Assembly: GCA_963377175.1 (NCBI GenBank)
Contig: CAUJNA010003246.1
Span: forward strand, 615,884 to 679,883
Origin: Effrenium voratum
Taxonomy: Eukaryota > Sar > Dinophyceae > Suessiales > Symbiodiniaceae
Direction: 5' to 3'
Length of the DNA stretch: 64,000 nucleotides
In this document: piece after piece, positions 23,801 through 28,900 of the stretch
How the letters are laid out: each line of letters opens with the position of its first letter
Position numbering within the stretch: position 1 is the stretch's first letter
Notes under the pieces: model-generated
Database searches by the model: none
What the model was told of the DNA's origin: nothing
The model's input: the letters and a program-made list of their open reading frames with translations, nothing else
Position numbers and translations under genes: made by a program

Positions 23801-24239
23801 GTGTTGTTCCCATTGAAAACACCAAGAACTACTCATGTTAATTGTAACAGATCGCTGGGCAGATGCCCAAATCTTCGCCCCCTCCATACCGCGCGCCGTG
23901 AAACAAGGACGCGCACGCGCACACTACAAGAAGCAAGCAATATAATCGAAGCAAAGACAACACAAGCAGTGCAGCGGCAGCAACAATAAGACCAAAGAAA
24001 CCTCAGTCAACCTTTTGGTTTTCCTAGTTTGATTCATTTTTGGTCATGACACCTGTTAGGTCAACCTTTTCTTTTTGGGTCCAATGAGGGCAACTGAAAA
24101 AAGAAGCAAAAACGAAGCCAAAGGACCAGCAGCGACCAAGCAGCAACGCTACGCGCTAAAGCGATCCGATGGGTCCGATATGGAGCTGGTGCGGCATGGC
24201 GGCGCCACCTTGGCGGTCGCCTCCCTGGCGACTCGTTGA
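1284..24239 (+). CDS. Gene 1: unidentified multi-exon protein, 5'-partial, beta-strand-rich
   Basis: At least 13 short exon candidates run left to right; no start codon is assigned, so the gene probably begins upstream of the window. Several exons join in compatible reading phase (1372/2767, 2876/4541, 4626/6003, 6122/7119, 7680/8495, 8546/12169, 12252/14765, 14848/16493, 16558/18082). Exon frames show strongly G or C third positions, unlike the flanking introns. The product alternates short hydrophobic strands with charged or Gly-rich turns. KCVTV appears twice, and an Asp/Glu-Gly-X-Trp/Tyr type turn recurs. There are several Cys and no clear membrane segment. It may be a secreted or lumenal beta-domain protein. 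I do not recognise the family. The last exon ends in TGA at 24237. Intron sizes run from 0.4 to about 5 kb. The alternative that it fuses to gene 2 is less likely because of that stop and the good start codon in gene 2. Confidence 0.55.
2309..2680 (+). repeat. Pyrimidine-rich tract (CT, CTTC, TTTG)
   Basis: CT and CTTC runs followed by T-rich low-complexity sequence, upstream of exon b. It may serve as an extended polypyrimidine tract, but its length points to simple-repeat expansion. Confidence 0.6.
2767..2876 (+). CDS. Gene 1 exon b
   Basis: The exon follows CCGCAG and starts EGVGGLAGGFTGFLANTG, then DLWKCIDGLPHQYSLSYM. Almost every codon ends in G or C, while the flanks are T-rich. A GT intron start after 2876 leaves phase 2, which fits the next exon. 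The Gly-rich opening followed by Asp-Leu-Trp-Lys-Cys suggests a compact extracellular fold, but no family is recognised. Confidence 0.6.
4376..4492 (+). mobile_element. Introner family B, full copy
   Basis: Starts CATGGTTGTTGTTGGG and ends CCAACGTCAACCAAG; these termini are imperfect inverted repeats. The core TGGTTTAGTGGTT and CTGCTAAAATTCAAATTT are shared by all family B copies. Lies in the intron before exon c. Confidence 0.85.
4541..4626 (+). CDS. Gene 1 exon c
   Basis: The exon follows CCTCAG. The frame giving SIASKPGELPKNLWRTYV, then SLGSGELRAVS, has about 25 of 27 codons ending in G or C. A second open frame (VDRLEARRVAQEP...) lacks that bias. A GT intron start after 4626 gives phase 1, matching exon d. 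A complete family B element ends 49 bp upstream. Confidence 0.55.
5875..5986 (+). mobile_element. Introner family B, 3' end lost
   Basis: Complete 5' TIR and core; the copy stops at ...AAATTTCTGCC and lacks the AACGTCAACCAAG end. Exon d begins 16 bp later, so the missing end may have been replaced by the native acceptor. Confidence 0.8.
6003..6122 (+). CDS. Gene 1 exon d
   Basis: The exon follows CGAGAAG and reads ALVFPRKPAFTSIEVWAG, then VSVREVMHGTREVLVNVAWRR. It ends at a strong intron start (AG|GTGAGG), phase 1. Alternating hydrophobic residues suggest three beta strands. A truncated family B copy lies directly upstream and a family E copy directly downstream, so the exon sits between two mobile elements. 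Confidence 0.65.
6141..6242 (-). mobile_element. Family E palindromic element, half copy
   Basis: GGTGTTCCCTCGAAAAGTG to TTATTAATTCTGGGTCAAC then ATTAG. Relative to the 27.8-kb copy it carries the reverse arm. Confidence 0.7.
6856..6966 (+). mobile_element. Family D inverted-repeat element
   Basis: Inverted arms GGAATGAGAAATGGAACG / TTCCATTTCTCATTCC around CATCCAACTGGTGG. The other family end is CTTGCTGGTGC / GCACCAGCAAG. Confidence 0.75.
6967..7118 (+). mobile_element. Introner family B, 3' end flush with microexon e
   Basis: Starts CATGGTTGTTGTTGGG inside the tail of a family D element and ends CAACGTCAACCAAG. It is longer than usual because of a T-rich insertion near 7075. The AG end is the predicted acceptor. 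Confidence 0.85.
7119..7151 (+). CDS. Gene 1 microexon e
   Basis: These 33 bp begin immediately after the last base of a family B element (...GTCAACCAAG). In the phase left by exon d they read (D)FSHHSDCFGH, with 10 of 11 codons ending in G or C, and meet a GT at 7152. A longer open frame through the same bases (TSRTTPTALGTV...) is the alternative and would not match exon d in phase. Confidence 0.4.
7590..7680 (+). CDS. Gene 1 exon f, first KCVTV motif
   Basis: The frame reads FPSQKPMSRLFPAQMG, then PSDDQRKCVTVHAG, ending at GGGTCC with a GT at 7681 (phase 2). The KCVTV core recurs in exon i, which suggests a duplicated domain. The exon start is uncertain: the AG at 7588-7589 fits the phase, but the polypyrimidine-flanked AG just before the codon at 7632 is a better-looking site. 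Confidence 0.45.
7765..7990 (+). mobile_element. Introner family C, interrupted
   Basis: GTGCCCAAAGCGAATGGACC and CCAAAAGG-like arm, then about 110 bp of other sequence, then the 3' end GTCCTTTGGGCAGCTGAG at 7973-7990. Confidence 0.6.
8495..8546 (+). CDS. Gene 1 exon g, flush with an introner
   Basis: The exon follows AGGCAG and continues the phase of exon f, so the joined protein reads KCVTVHAG then RWKGKEGEGSFETWHNT. It stops exactly where a family B element begins (ACG|GTTGTTGGG), so the TIR of that element supplies the GT. The exon is only 52 bp. Trp, Lys and Glu-Gly repeats suggest an exposed beta hairpin. Confidence 0.5.
8543..8657 (+). mobile_element. Introner family B, 5' end flush with exon g
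   Basis: Starts CACGGTTGTTGGGAAC and ends CCAACGTCAACCAAC (last base changed). The GT of its 5' TIR is the predicted intron start of exon g. Confidence 0.85.
8658..10332 (+). other. Intron between exons g and h, left part
   Basis: Contains family D-like fragments near 8680-8775 and mostly unique sequence. An open frame at 9291-9695 (134 codons) reads rather protein-like but has no coding third-position bias and no recognised domain. Confidence 0.4.
10333..12115 (+). repeat. Minisatellite, about 26 units of about 64 bp
   Basis: Unit: TTATCTCCAGTACCC, TTTAAAAATGGGCCC, ATGCCCCCATCG, TTTTGGGCAATGACCCC. GGGAGTCTCCAGG stands at both ends (10337 and 12101), as in family O, so the array seems to have grown inside such an element. 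A TTA trinucleotide run of about 60 bp interrupts it at 11836-11894. Open frames through it are artefacts of the repeat. Confidence 0.9.
12169..12252 (+). CDS. Gene 1 exon h
   Basis: The exon follows CGCTCAG just after the minisatellite and reads EVTFEGEEVCASRTDG, then AKWDFDLGFTCK. Third positions are almost all G or C. Two Cys and alternating hydrophobics suggest a disulfide-stabilised beta sheet. The end is uncertain: a GC at 12253 keeps phase 0 with exon i, but coding bias continues (ARPKASDGR) to about 12290. Confidence 0.6.
12302..12430 (-). mobile_element. Family F element, reverse orientation
   Basis: CCACTAAAATAGGTTCTAAA, AAAATGGGATCCCAAAACG and CATGGCCAGG: the reverse complement of the 21.8- and 22.3-kb copies. 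Confidence 0.75.
12470..12568 (+). mobile_element. Family O element (GAGTCTCCAGG TIR)
   Basis: CCTGGAGTCTCCAGGACCC to GGGTCATGGAGACTCCAGG: 19-bp imperfect TIR around the GGGCC/CCCAAAATGGGGTCATGG core also found in the minisatellite unit. Confidence 0.72.
12590..14600 (+). other. Intron between exons h and i
   Basis: Family O copies at both ends of its first kilobase, then unique sequence. An open frame at 13823-14182 (119 codons, EYKEYVIPIGPIELRG...) is the longest; it lacks the exon base bias. A-rich stretch at 14340-14420. Confidence 0.4.
13405..13503 (+). mobile_element. Family O element
   Basis: CCTAGAGTCTCCATGGCCCC to GGGTCATGGAGACACCAGG with TTTTGGGTAATGGCC inside. Confidence 0.7.
14601..14723 (+). 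mobile_element. Introner family B, full copy
   Basis: Near-consensus copy, TATGGTTGTTGTTGGG to AACGTCAACCAAG. Exon i starts about 40 bp downstream. Confidence 0.88.
14765..14848 (+). CDS. Gene 1 exon i, second KCVTV motif
   Basis: The exon follows CCGAG about 40 bp after a family B element. It reads LREDEGEPNKKCVTVDAE, then DLFCHPDAAN. The string N-K-K-C-V-T-V-D-A parallels exon f (R-K-C-V-T-V-H-A). An in-frame stop lies at about 14861, so the exon must end before it; a GC at 14849 and a GA at 14837 both keep phase 0. Confidence 0.55.
14951..15057 (+). mobile_element. Introner family A, 3' TIR degraded
   Basis: Starts CTAGGTCCCCCAGTAGTG; shared body CCCTACTAAAATAGACTAC and GGTACCCTTATTCTAACC; ends CTCTGCAGGG instead of CTGGAGGACCTAG. 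Confidence 0.85.
15060..16270 (+). other. Intron between exons i and j
   Basis: Mostly unique sequence between family A and family I copies. No exon supported. Confidence 0.35.
16273..16448 (+). repeat. Family I repeat
   Basis: AACCCGGGTAAGTGAAGG, GTTAGCAAGGGACGATCCC, GGTTCTGGGATTACGACC and GGTTATGACTCATTTG. Confidence 0.65.
16493..16558 (+). CDS. Gene 1 exon j
   Basis: The exon follows GATCCCCAG and reads GHRINTEITAEGTYSVST then SGGS, with strong G or C third positions. The Ala-Glu-Gly-Thr-Tyr-Ser-Val segment looks like a beta turn and strand of the type seen in Ig-like or invasin-like sandwiches, although this is only resemblance. A GC at 16559 leaves phase 0. Confidence 0.5.
16601..16770 (+). 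mobile_element. Introner family B, internally duplicated
   Basis: The TTAGTGGTGGCAATCCAAGG core occurs twice (about 16645 and 16708) before one 3' end (CCAACGTCAACCAAG). A tandem internal duplication of about 63 bp. Starts about 40 bp after exon j. Confidence 0.75.
16771..18081 (+). other. Intron between exons j and k
   Basis: Two GGAATTGGGGG strings at 16780-16920 resemble one at 21410-21440. Open frames at 17208-17462 and 17466-17759 are protein-like but unsupported. ACCACTTGAGGTGTC is duplicated at 17931 and 17977. Confidence 0.35.
18082..18117 (+). CDS. Gene 1 exon k (short)
   Basis: This 36-bp candidate follows ACAAGAG and reads ICVERTDNAERR in phase 0, with a GC intron start at 18118. 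Codon bias fits the other exons. It is short enough that chance cannot be excluded. Confidence 0.35.
18596..18706 (+). mobile_element. Family D element
   Basis: TTGCTGG...GGGAATGAGGGAATG and TCATTCCCTCATTCCC...CACCAGCAAG; long stem-loop. Confidence 0.7.
18870..19080 (+). repeat. Degenerate CTAAAC-type repeat
   Basis: CTCTAAACCAAAC, GTCTAAACCATGACTAAACG, CTCTAAACCAAGACTAAAC: scattered CTAAACC/CTAAACG units. May be a worn interstitial telomere-like tract or chance A-rich sequence. Confidence 0.4.
19533..19651 (+). mobile_element. Introner family B, full copy
   Basis: CATGGTTATTATTGAAAAAC to AACGTCAACCAAG, with diverged 5' TIR. Confidence 0.85.
19722..19822 (+). mobile_element. Family G element, partial
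   Basis: CATGGTTGAAACCATTGTG to ATTTCGCAACCATGCACAGT; related to the copy at 22014. Confidence 0.6.
20162..20712 (+). repeat. CA-rich microsatellite with 9-bp AATACACAC array
   Basis: ACACAG runs, then about 22 units of AATACACAC (20370-20565), then AAAC and AAGC tetranucleotides. The Asn-Thr-His and Cys-Val-Tyr open frames on the two strands are artefacts. Confidence 0.92.
20909..20971 (+). CDS. Gene 1 candidate exon l
   Basis: The 3' edge is a textbook intron start (ACAG|GTAAGG), followed 21 bp later by a complete family C element. The frame ARLRLSLIQVKGAQKVAAAT is beta-like but has weaker codon bias. Other frames are also open here, so the reading frame and left edge are uncertain. Confidence 0.3.
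20993..21096 (+). mobile_element. Introner family C, full copy
   Basis: CTCAGTTGTCCAAAGCCG to GGGCAACTGAGG; TIR plus internal arms CCTTTTGGT / GCCAAAAGG that can pair. Starts 21 bp after exon l. Confidence 0.85.
21115..21212 (+). mobile_element. Family D element, shortened
   Basis: GGAATGAGCCG at the left and CCTCATTCCGTGCTGAG with ACCAGCAAG at the right. Confidence 0.6.
21213..21759 (+). other. Intron after candidate exon l
   Basis: No exon supported. GGAATTGGGGGATGGGGG with a mirrored GGAATTCC at 21415-21445 recurs from 16.8 kb. Confidence 0.3.
21760..21894 (+). mobile_element. Family F element
   Basis: GTGGCCATGGTTCAAAACCC to TTGACCCATGGCCATGTG; TIR of about 18 bp; internal CATTTTAGAACC and GATGTTCACTGG. 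Confidence 0.82.
22014..22165 (+). mobile_element. Family G element
   Basis: CTACTGTGGGTGGACCAAAT to CGCAACCATCCACAGTATG; the ends are inverted repeats (TACTGTGGGTGG / CCATCCACAGTA). Confidence 0.7.
22275..22402 (+). mobile_element. Family F element
   Basis: ATATGGCTGTGGCTCAAAAC to TTTTGACCCATGGCCATG; same body as the 21.8-kb copy. Confidence 0.85.
22640..22735 (+). repeat. Family H repeat
   Basis: CTCACTTCCTGAGTTCATGG with AAAAAGTTTGGTTTC and GGGCCATCCA; shared with 25320. Confidence 0.6.
23045..23115 (+). CDS. Gene 1 exon m
   Basis: The frame reads MDITLLADGTWKMLVIDG, then LWLK, with nearly all third positions G or C. The Ala-Asp-Gly-Thr-Trp turn matches the Ala-Glu-Gly-Thr-Tyr turn of exon j, again suggesting a repeated beta unit. 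The left edge (CGCGAG) and right edge are not certain; a GC-rich CG repeat follows. Confidence 0.5.
23222..23378 (+). repeat. Family H, tandem inner units
   Basis: GGTTTGGACCATTTT and GTGGCAAAG recur twice, ending GGGCCAATCCACTCTGG then AAGTGAG. Follows exon m. Confidence 0.55.
24003..24097 (+). mobile_element. Introner family C, diverged
   Basis: Core CAACCTTTTGGTTTTCC and 3' end GTCCAATGAGGGCAACTGA; 5' TIR mostly lost. Lies just upstream of the last exon of gene 1. Confidence 0.65.
24144..24239 (+). CDS. Gene 1 last exon with stop
   Basis: The exon follows CCAAGCAG and reads QRYALKRSDGSDMELVRH, then GGATLAVASLATR and TGA at 24237-24239. The second half shows the coding third-position bias. 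The stop fits the end of gene 1 about 1.55 kb before the start of gene 2. No dinoflagellate-style polyadenylation signal can be named. Confidence 0.45.
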   Translation, partial: QRYALKRSDGSDMELVRHGGATLAVASLATR

Positions 24240-24290
24240 ATCAGATCCAAGCTGAGGGGACGACCAAGCGCCGGAAGGACAAACACATTC

Positions 24291-24425
24291 CCCATGGTTC
24301 TAGGGGTACCTTCCATCTCCATTCTTTCCAGGAATCCTTCTTTCTGAAAAACCTCTGGCAAACGGCCGGTTTTTGGAAAGAACAATGGTTGAAAAGAAGG
24401 GGGAAACCTCTAGAATGGTTCTCAG
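24291..24425 (+). repeat. Family P repeat
   Basis: TCTAGGGGTACCTTCC, CATTCTTTCCAGGAATCC, GGAAAGAACAATGG and CCTCTAGAATGGTTCTC; ends form an inverted repeat. Shared with 44.3 kb. Confidence 0.6.
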
Positions 24426-24805
24426 GGGCCAAGAAAATAGGAACCCTCTTAGTTCCAAATATGCTTTCTTAGTCGCTGTTAGTCCCTATTCGGATTGGGG
24501 GGGGGGGCCTATTGGTGGGCCCTTGACAACCATAGCAAACATGATGTTCCTTTCATGACTAAGTTTAGTCTTGTGTTTTGCGCCAACCCCTCTTCCTTCG
24601 TTGACTAGGACCTTATATTGTGCATTTCTTTCAGGGTGCTCTTTCTATGTAGGCTTCCGTAGGACGAAGTGAAAACCCGCATGTTGTTTGTTGGTTGGGT
24701 CCCCAATTCTATTGACACGTGCATCTCGTTTTGATCGGGGAAATCGGAAAGCTGGGTGGTTTCCAGGCGCTTCTCGGTTCCGAAGAGACGAAGGGCTTTT
24801 GATGT

Positions 24806-24922
24806 CTCAGTTGTTCAAAGCGAATCGACCTGAAGTGACCTTTTGGTTTTCCCTTTTGGGTCTATTTTTAGTAGAGGTCCCAAAAGGTTAACCTTTTATT
24901 TGCAGGTCCTTTGGGCAAGCGA
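24806..24922 (+). mobile_element. Introner family C, full copy
   Basis: CTCAGTTGTTCAAAGCG to TCCTTTGGGCAAGCGAG, in the spacer between the two genes. Confidence 0.85.
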
Positions 24923-25319
24923 GATGTCCGTTTAGTGAATTTACCATGGGTTTCGAGTAGACCGTCTAATAGCAGGCTTGTATAGTGACTCAATCCAGTA
25001 GGGTACCATCTTAATTTGCCTGAAAAGGGTGCCCTCAACAAAAACAGGCTCCCCACATGTTGTCGCATCTGAATGAAGGTTCATGAAATCTGGACCCGAG
25101 TCCAAACATCATATTGGGGGCAACCGTTAAGGTTGGGAGTCATTTGATGTCTTCTGGGTAAGTGAAAGACCTTTTGAGACAATTGAAAGCGCTCCCCAGC
25201 AAGCGGATCCGGTTTGGATCGGAACGGACCCTCCAAGGAGAACGTGGCCCTTTTGGAGTTGGTGTAAAGAGACGTCATTTCTCCAAGGTTGGCTAAGTAC
25301 AAAACAGAAACTAAACATA

Positions 25320-25424
25320 CCTCACTTTCTGAGTTCATGAACTTTAAACTTTCTGGGAATACCATTTTAGTAGTAAATATAAAGTTTGGACTTTTTTTGG
25401 ACCATCCACTCAGCCGGTGAGATA
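25320..25424 (+). repeat. Family H repeat
   Basis: CTCACTTTCTGAGTTCATGA to GGACCATCCACTCAGCCGG then TGAGA; ends are inverted repeats. Confidence 0.65.
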
Positions 25425-25702
25425 CAGGGGTGTGTCAAAACAGCAAAGCCCAACTGCTGATTTGGTGGCTGTGTAGTGTCCTTTTAGCTTCGCTTTAAAC
25501 CAACAAATTCTAAGGGTTGATTCCCCATTCTTTTCAGCCATCGTTCTTTTCAAAAGCCAGCCCATTGCCCCAGGTGTTTGGTGGTTTTCTAGAAAGATTC
25601 GGAGCCCTGGAAAGAATGGAAATGGCAGTTGCCCCTAGAACCATGGGCCATCCCTGGAAAACCATCCCCTAGAACCTCTGATGGGAAGTTACCCCTAGAC
25701 AG

Positions 25703-25773
25703 AGTTCCCCTACTAAAATAGACTACAGAAAAAAAGGGTACCCTTATTCTCACCTCTGCACTGGAGGACCTAG
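25703..25773 (+). mobile_element. Introner family A, 5'-truncated, flush with gene 2 exon 1
   Basis: Begins at GTTCCCCTACTAAAATAG, lacks the 5' TIR, and ends CTGGAGGACCTAG exactly where the exon 1 frame opens. The terminal AG is a candidate acceptor. Confidence 0.8.
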
Positions 25774-25951
25774 TTGGGTTCCCCTTTGAACCAAATGGCA
25801 CCGAGCCCAAGACCCAAAAAACGGCCAGCAACGCCTGCCATCGAGGCCTTGCTGGCCTTCCACCCGACCTTCCACGGCACGTGGGAGTTCCTTTGGGACG
25901 ATCTGGACAGATTGCGACCCAAGAGCGGATGGGATGCGACCCAAAGACATG
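25774..25951 (+). CDS. Gene 2 exon 1: start codon and Asp-Asp motif
   Basis: ATG at 25795 begins [18 protein letters not shown], a basic N-terminus, then [16 protein letters not shown] and [17 protein letters not shown]. Hydrophobic stretch followed by Trp-Asp-Asp matches the conserved first lumenal loop of TMTC and related GT-C enzymes, where the acidic pair is thought to be catalytic. The exon starts right after the CTAG end of a family A element and stops one base into the CATG of a family B element, so both edges coincide with introner termini. The ATG could be internal if an upstream exon joins at 25774. Confidence 0.7.
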
Positions 25952-28900
25952 GTGGTTCTTGGGAAGCATTTTACATGTTTGCTTATTGTGGTTTAGCGGT
26001 TGAAGTCCCCACTTTACTGCTAGTGTTTTGTTTGCTCCCCTTCTAACGTCAAGCAGGAAGATGACGATGTATAATTTAAAGGGCGACATATTGAATCTAG
26101 AATATATGTGTATATACAGATATATATATATATGTGTTGCTTGTTTATTGTTTGATACCTTCTGTATACCCCTTATACCTTTTTTGCTGTATATAAGGGA
26201 CACCAACAGGAAACCACATACTTGTTTTGACACGTATCCACTTGTTTTGTAGTCTAGTTTTGGGGATTAAGTGAGACCTACGGACCATTGAGCTTGGCAA
26301 AAGCTCAGGGCCGGGCCTCCAAGTCTACTCCGCTACGGTTCAAACATTTGAGCCAGCTCAAAACCCGGGTAGATGAAGGGTTAGTAAGATACTCCCAACC
26401 TGAACAAGGTCCCCCAGTAGTTGCCTTCTACCTTTTCTTGGGGGGAGGGTTCCCCTACTAAAATAGCCTACAGAAAAAGGGTACCCTTATTCTATCCTCT
26501 CTACTGGACAGAATGACTAGTAGTTTACTTCTACAATAATGACTAGTTGGTTTTAAGTACCCCAGAGCCCGGTTCGAATTGGTTAGCCACTTATGATACT
26601 CACTAGTCATAGCTGAAACGGAACTGCCTCCCACTTTGGGTTGGCTAGGTCACCCTTCGCCAGGGTGCTTTTAGTCTTAACAGCTGTTGCCTTAGGTGAC
26701 TGGTATCTTTTATCGCGGAATCCAACATTTTGGTTGATTCTAAGAGGACACCAAAAGGACAACTCTGCTTCCATTTGCTGAAATTAATATGTTATTATTA
26801 TTATTATTATTTATTATTACTATTTTTATTATTATTTTTATTACTATTATTATTATTATCATTATTATTATTTATTTTTCCCCTGTTGGTTTTAAACGGA
26901 ATCGGTTTCACTACGTGAACAATATTTTTCCCGGGGTCTTTAACCAAATGGAAGTCTGACATTGACGCTGGACCTGAAGCCCAACGCCTCCAAGTCCTGT
27001 TGCTTTTGACCCACCGCAGGGTTTAGTCCTTGGTTCCATTCACCAGGACAACCCATTTTCGGCACCTTTTTTTGACCCACAGCCATAATTATTGGGGTGG
27101 CAACCGTTAAGGTTGGAAGTCCTTTGGATGTTGGGTAAGTGAAAGACCTGTTCATGGTTGTTCTTGGGAAACAGTTTTCATTGTTGCTTATTGTGGTTTG
27201 GTTGAAATCCAACCATTGAACTGCTGATTCTAAAAAAAAAAAAAACTATAAAACAGTTCAAAAAAAAACAATGCTCCCCTTCCAGGGTCAACCAAGGAAG
27301 GCAAGTTCCCTGCAAAGTTTGGCGAATTTGGATGGGCTTGTCGATGGGAACCTCCCGTACCAAACCTCTCCAATCCAACCACCAATTGGAGGGGCTTGCC
27401 TGAAAATATCAGGTCATTTGGATCCACCAGGACCTTGTTTTATGGTTTGATCGCCTCTTGATTTGGGTTGGTTTCCTGGAAAACCCAAAGCAGCAGTACC
27501 TTTCTTGGGGGTTTGATCGCCTTTGTTGGTTGGTAGCCGGTTTTGGGTTGGTTTCCTGGGAAACCCAAAGCAGCAGCCGGGGTCCAGCCTCAAGACTTCG
27601 ACGACTGCCGGCCGCTTCGCGCGAGGAGAACTTCGGCCCAGAGGCGCAACCTTTCCTGCGCGTGACCTGGGCCAACTTGGCAGCCTGGGGCGGCCCTGAA
27701 ACCGCCGCCTTCTCGTGCCTCGGAAAGAAACAAGACGCGGAGTGCCGGTGGTCCTTAATGTTGAGCCCGGATTAATAAACCCCTGTTTATTGATATGGGG
27801 GTGTCCCTGGCTTTAGTGGGGATTCATCACTTTTGGAGGGGAACACCCGCATATTAATAAACAGGGGTTTATTAATCCGGGGTCAACATTAGCTTTGAGT
27901 AAGAAAGTCATAGAAGTATGCTCACACATTTGCCAGGGGACTTAAGCAAATGGAGGTTAGGTTTGCTTAGACATGAGTGTGGCGCAAAACTTCAGCAGTT
28001 TGGGGTTACGCAGGTTTTTACTTCCTTGGCAGCTTCCATTTGCATTATGTTTGTACTTCTTTTCCCCTGTTGGTGTTAAAGGTAATCGATTTCACTACTG
28101 GAAACATGTTTTTTTGTTCAGGGAGTTTAAGCAAATGGAGGTTAGGTTTGGACTAGAAATGGGTGTGGCTCAAACTTTAACAGCTGGGGTTACGCAGGTT
28201 TTACTCTTAGTTTCCATGTACCAAGGTGCCATGTTCGGTACCAAAAACAAAAAAACGCATTGCCGTCGTTATTGTCCTAGACATGTCGCCTAGTCTTTTC
28301 GGTTAGAACTTGACTGGGCGGTTCACAGGCGATCCTTGATCCTTCCCTTGAGTTGCCCAGGGGGTTCCTTTGTCGGTGGTTTTCCACCAGGGATCCCGGA
28401 GGATTGGCACACTTCATGTTGAACAGCCCAGATAGATCCTCAGTTGTCCAAGGCGAATCAACCTGATCTGACCTTTTGGTTTTCCCATTTTGGGCCATTT
28501 TTTGTAGAGGTGCCAAAAGGCAAACCTTTTAGTTCTGGGTCCTTTGGGCAACTGAGGATCTGTTGCGCTGGTTTAGATTGTTGTTTCATTTGCCAGGGCC
28601 AAATGATTTTTTCCCATGTTTGCCGCCTTTTTAGGCACACGGCAGTTTCTCCAGGGGTTTCTGAGAACATGAGCAGATGATGGACTCAATATTTTGGAGG
28701 ACGGAAGGGCCACCACTGGCTCGATTGAAAGGGGTATAAGGGAAAGCCATGATGGTCCTTGAGAGTCGGATTGCAGGTTTTGCGCAATTGCGGTTGAGTA
28801 TGCTGTACGCAAGGTTCACCATGGATCACAAAAAAAAATACCGGATTTTTGGTTGGGGCAGTCGAGCAGGCGGCACTTGTTTTTCGCTTGAAAGCAAACC

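Larger units (their letters stand above)
24240..25702. other. Spacer between gene 1 and gene 2
   Basis: Holds a family P repeat (24291-24425), a family C copy, a family H copy and unique sequence. A run of nine G at 24499. Promoter elements cannot be named; dinoflagellates lack a clear TATA box. Confidence 0.45.

Noticed and set aside
26566..26582. tRNA gene at the GGTTCGAAT string
   Set aside because: No acceptor stem, anticodon arm or A box in the right place; it is part of a two-copy repeat.
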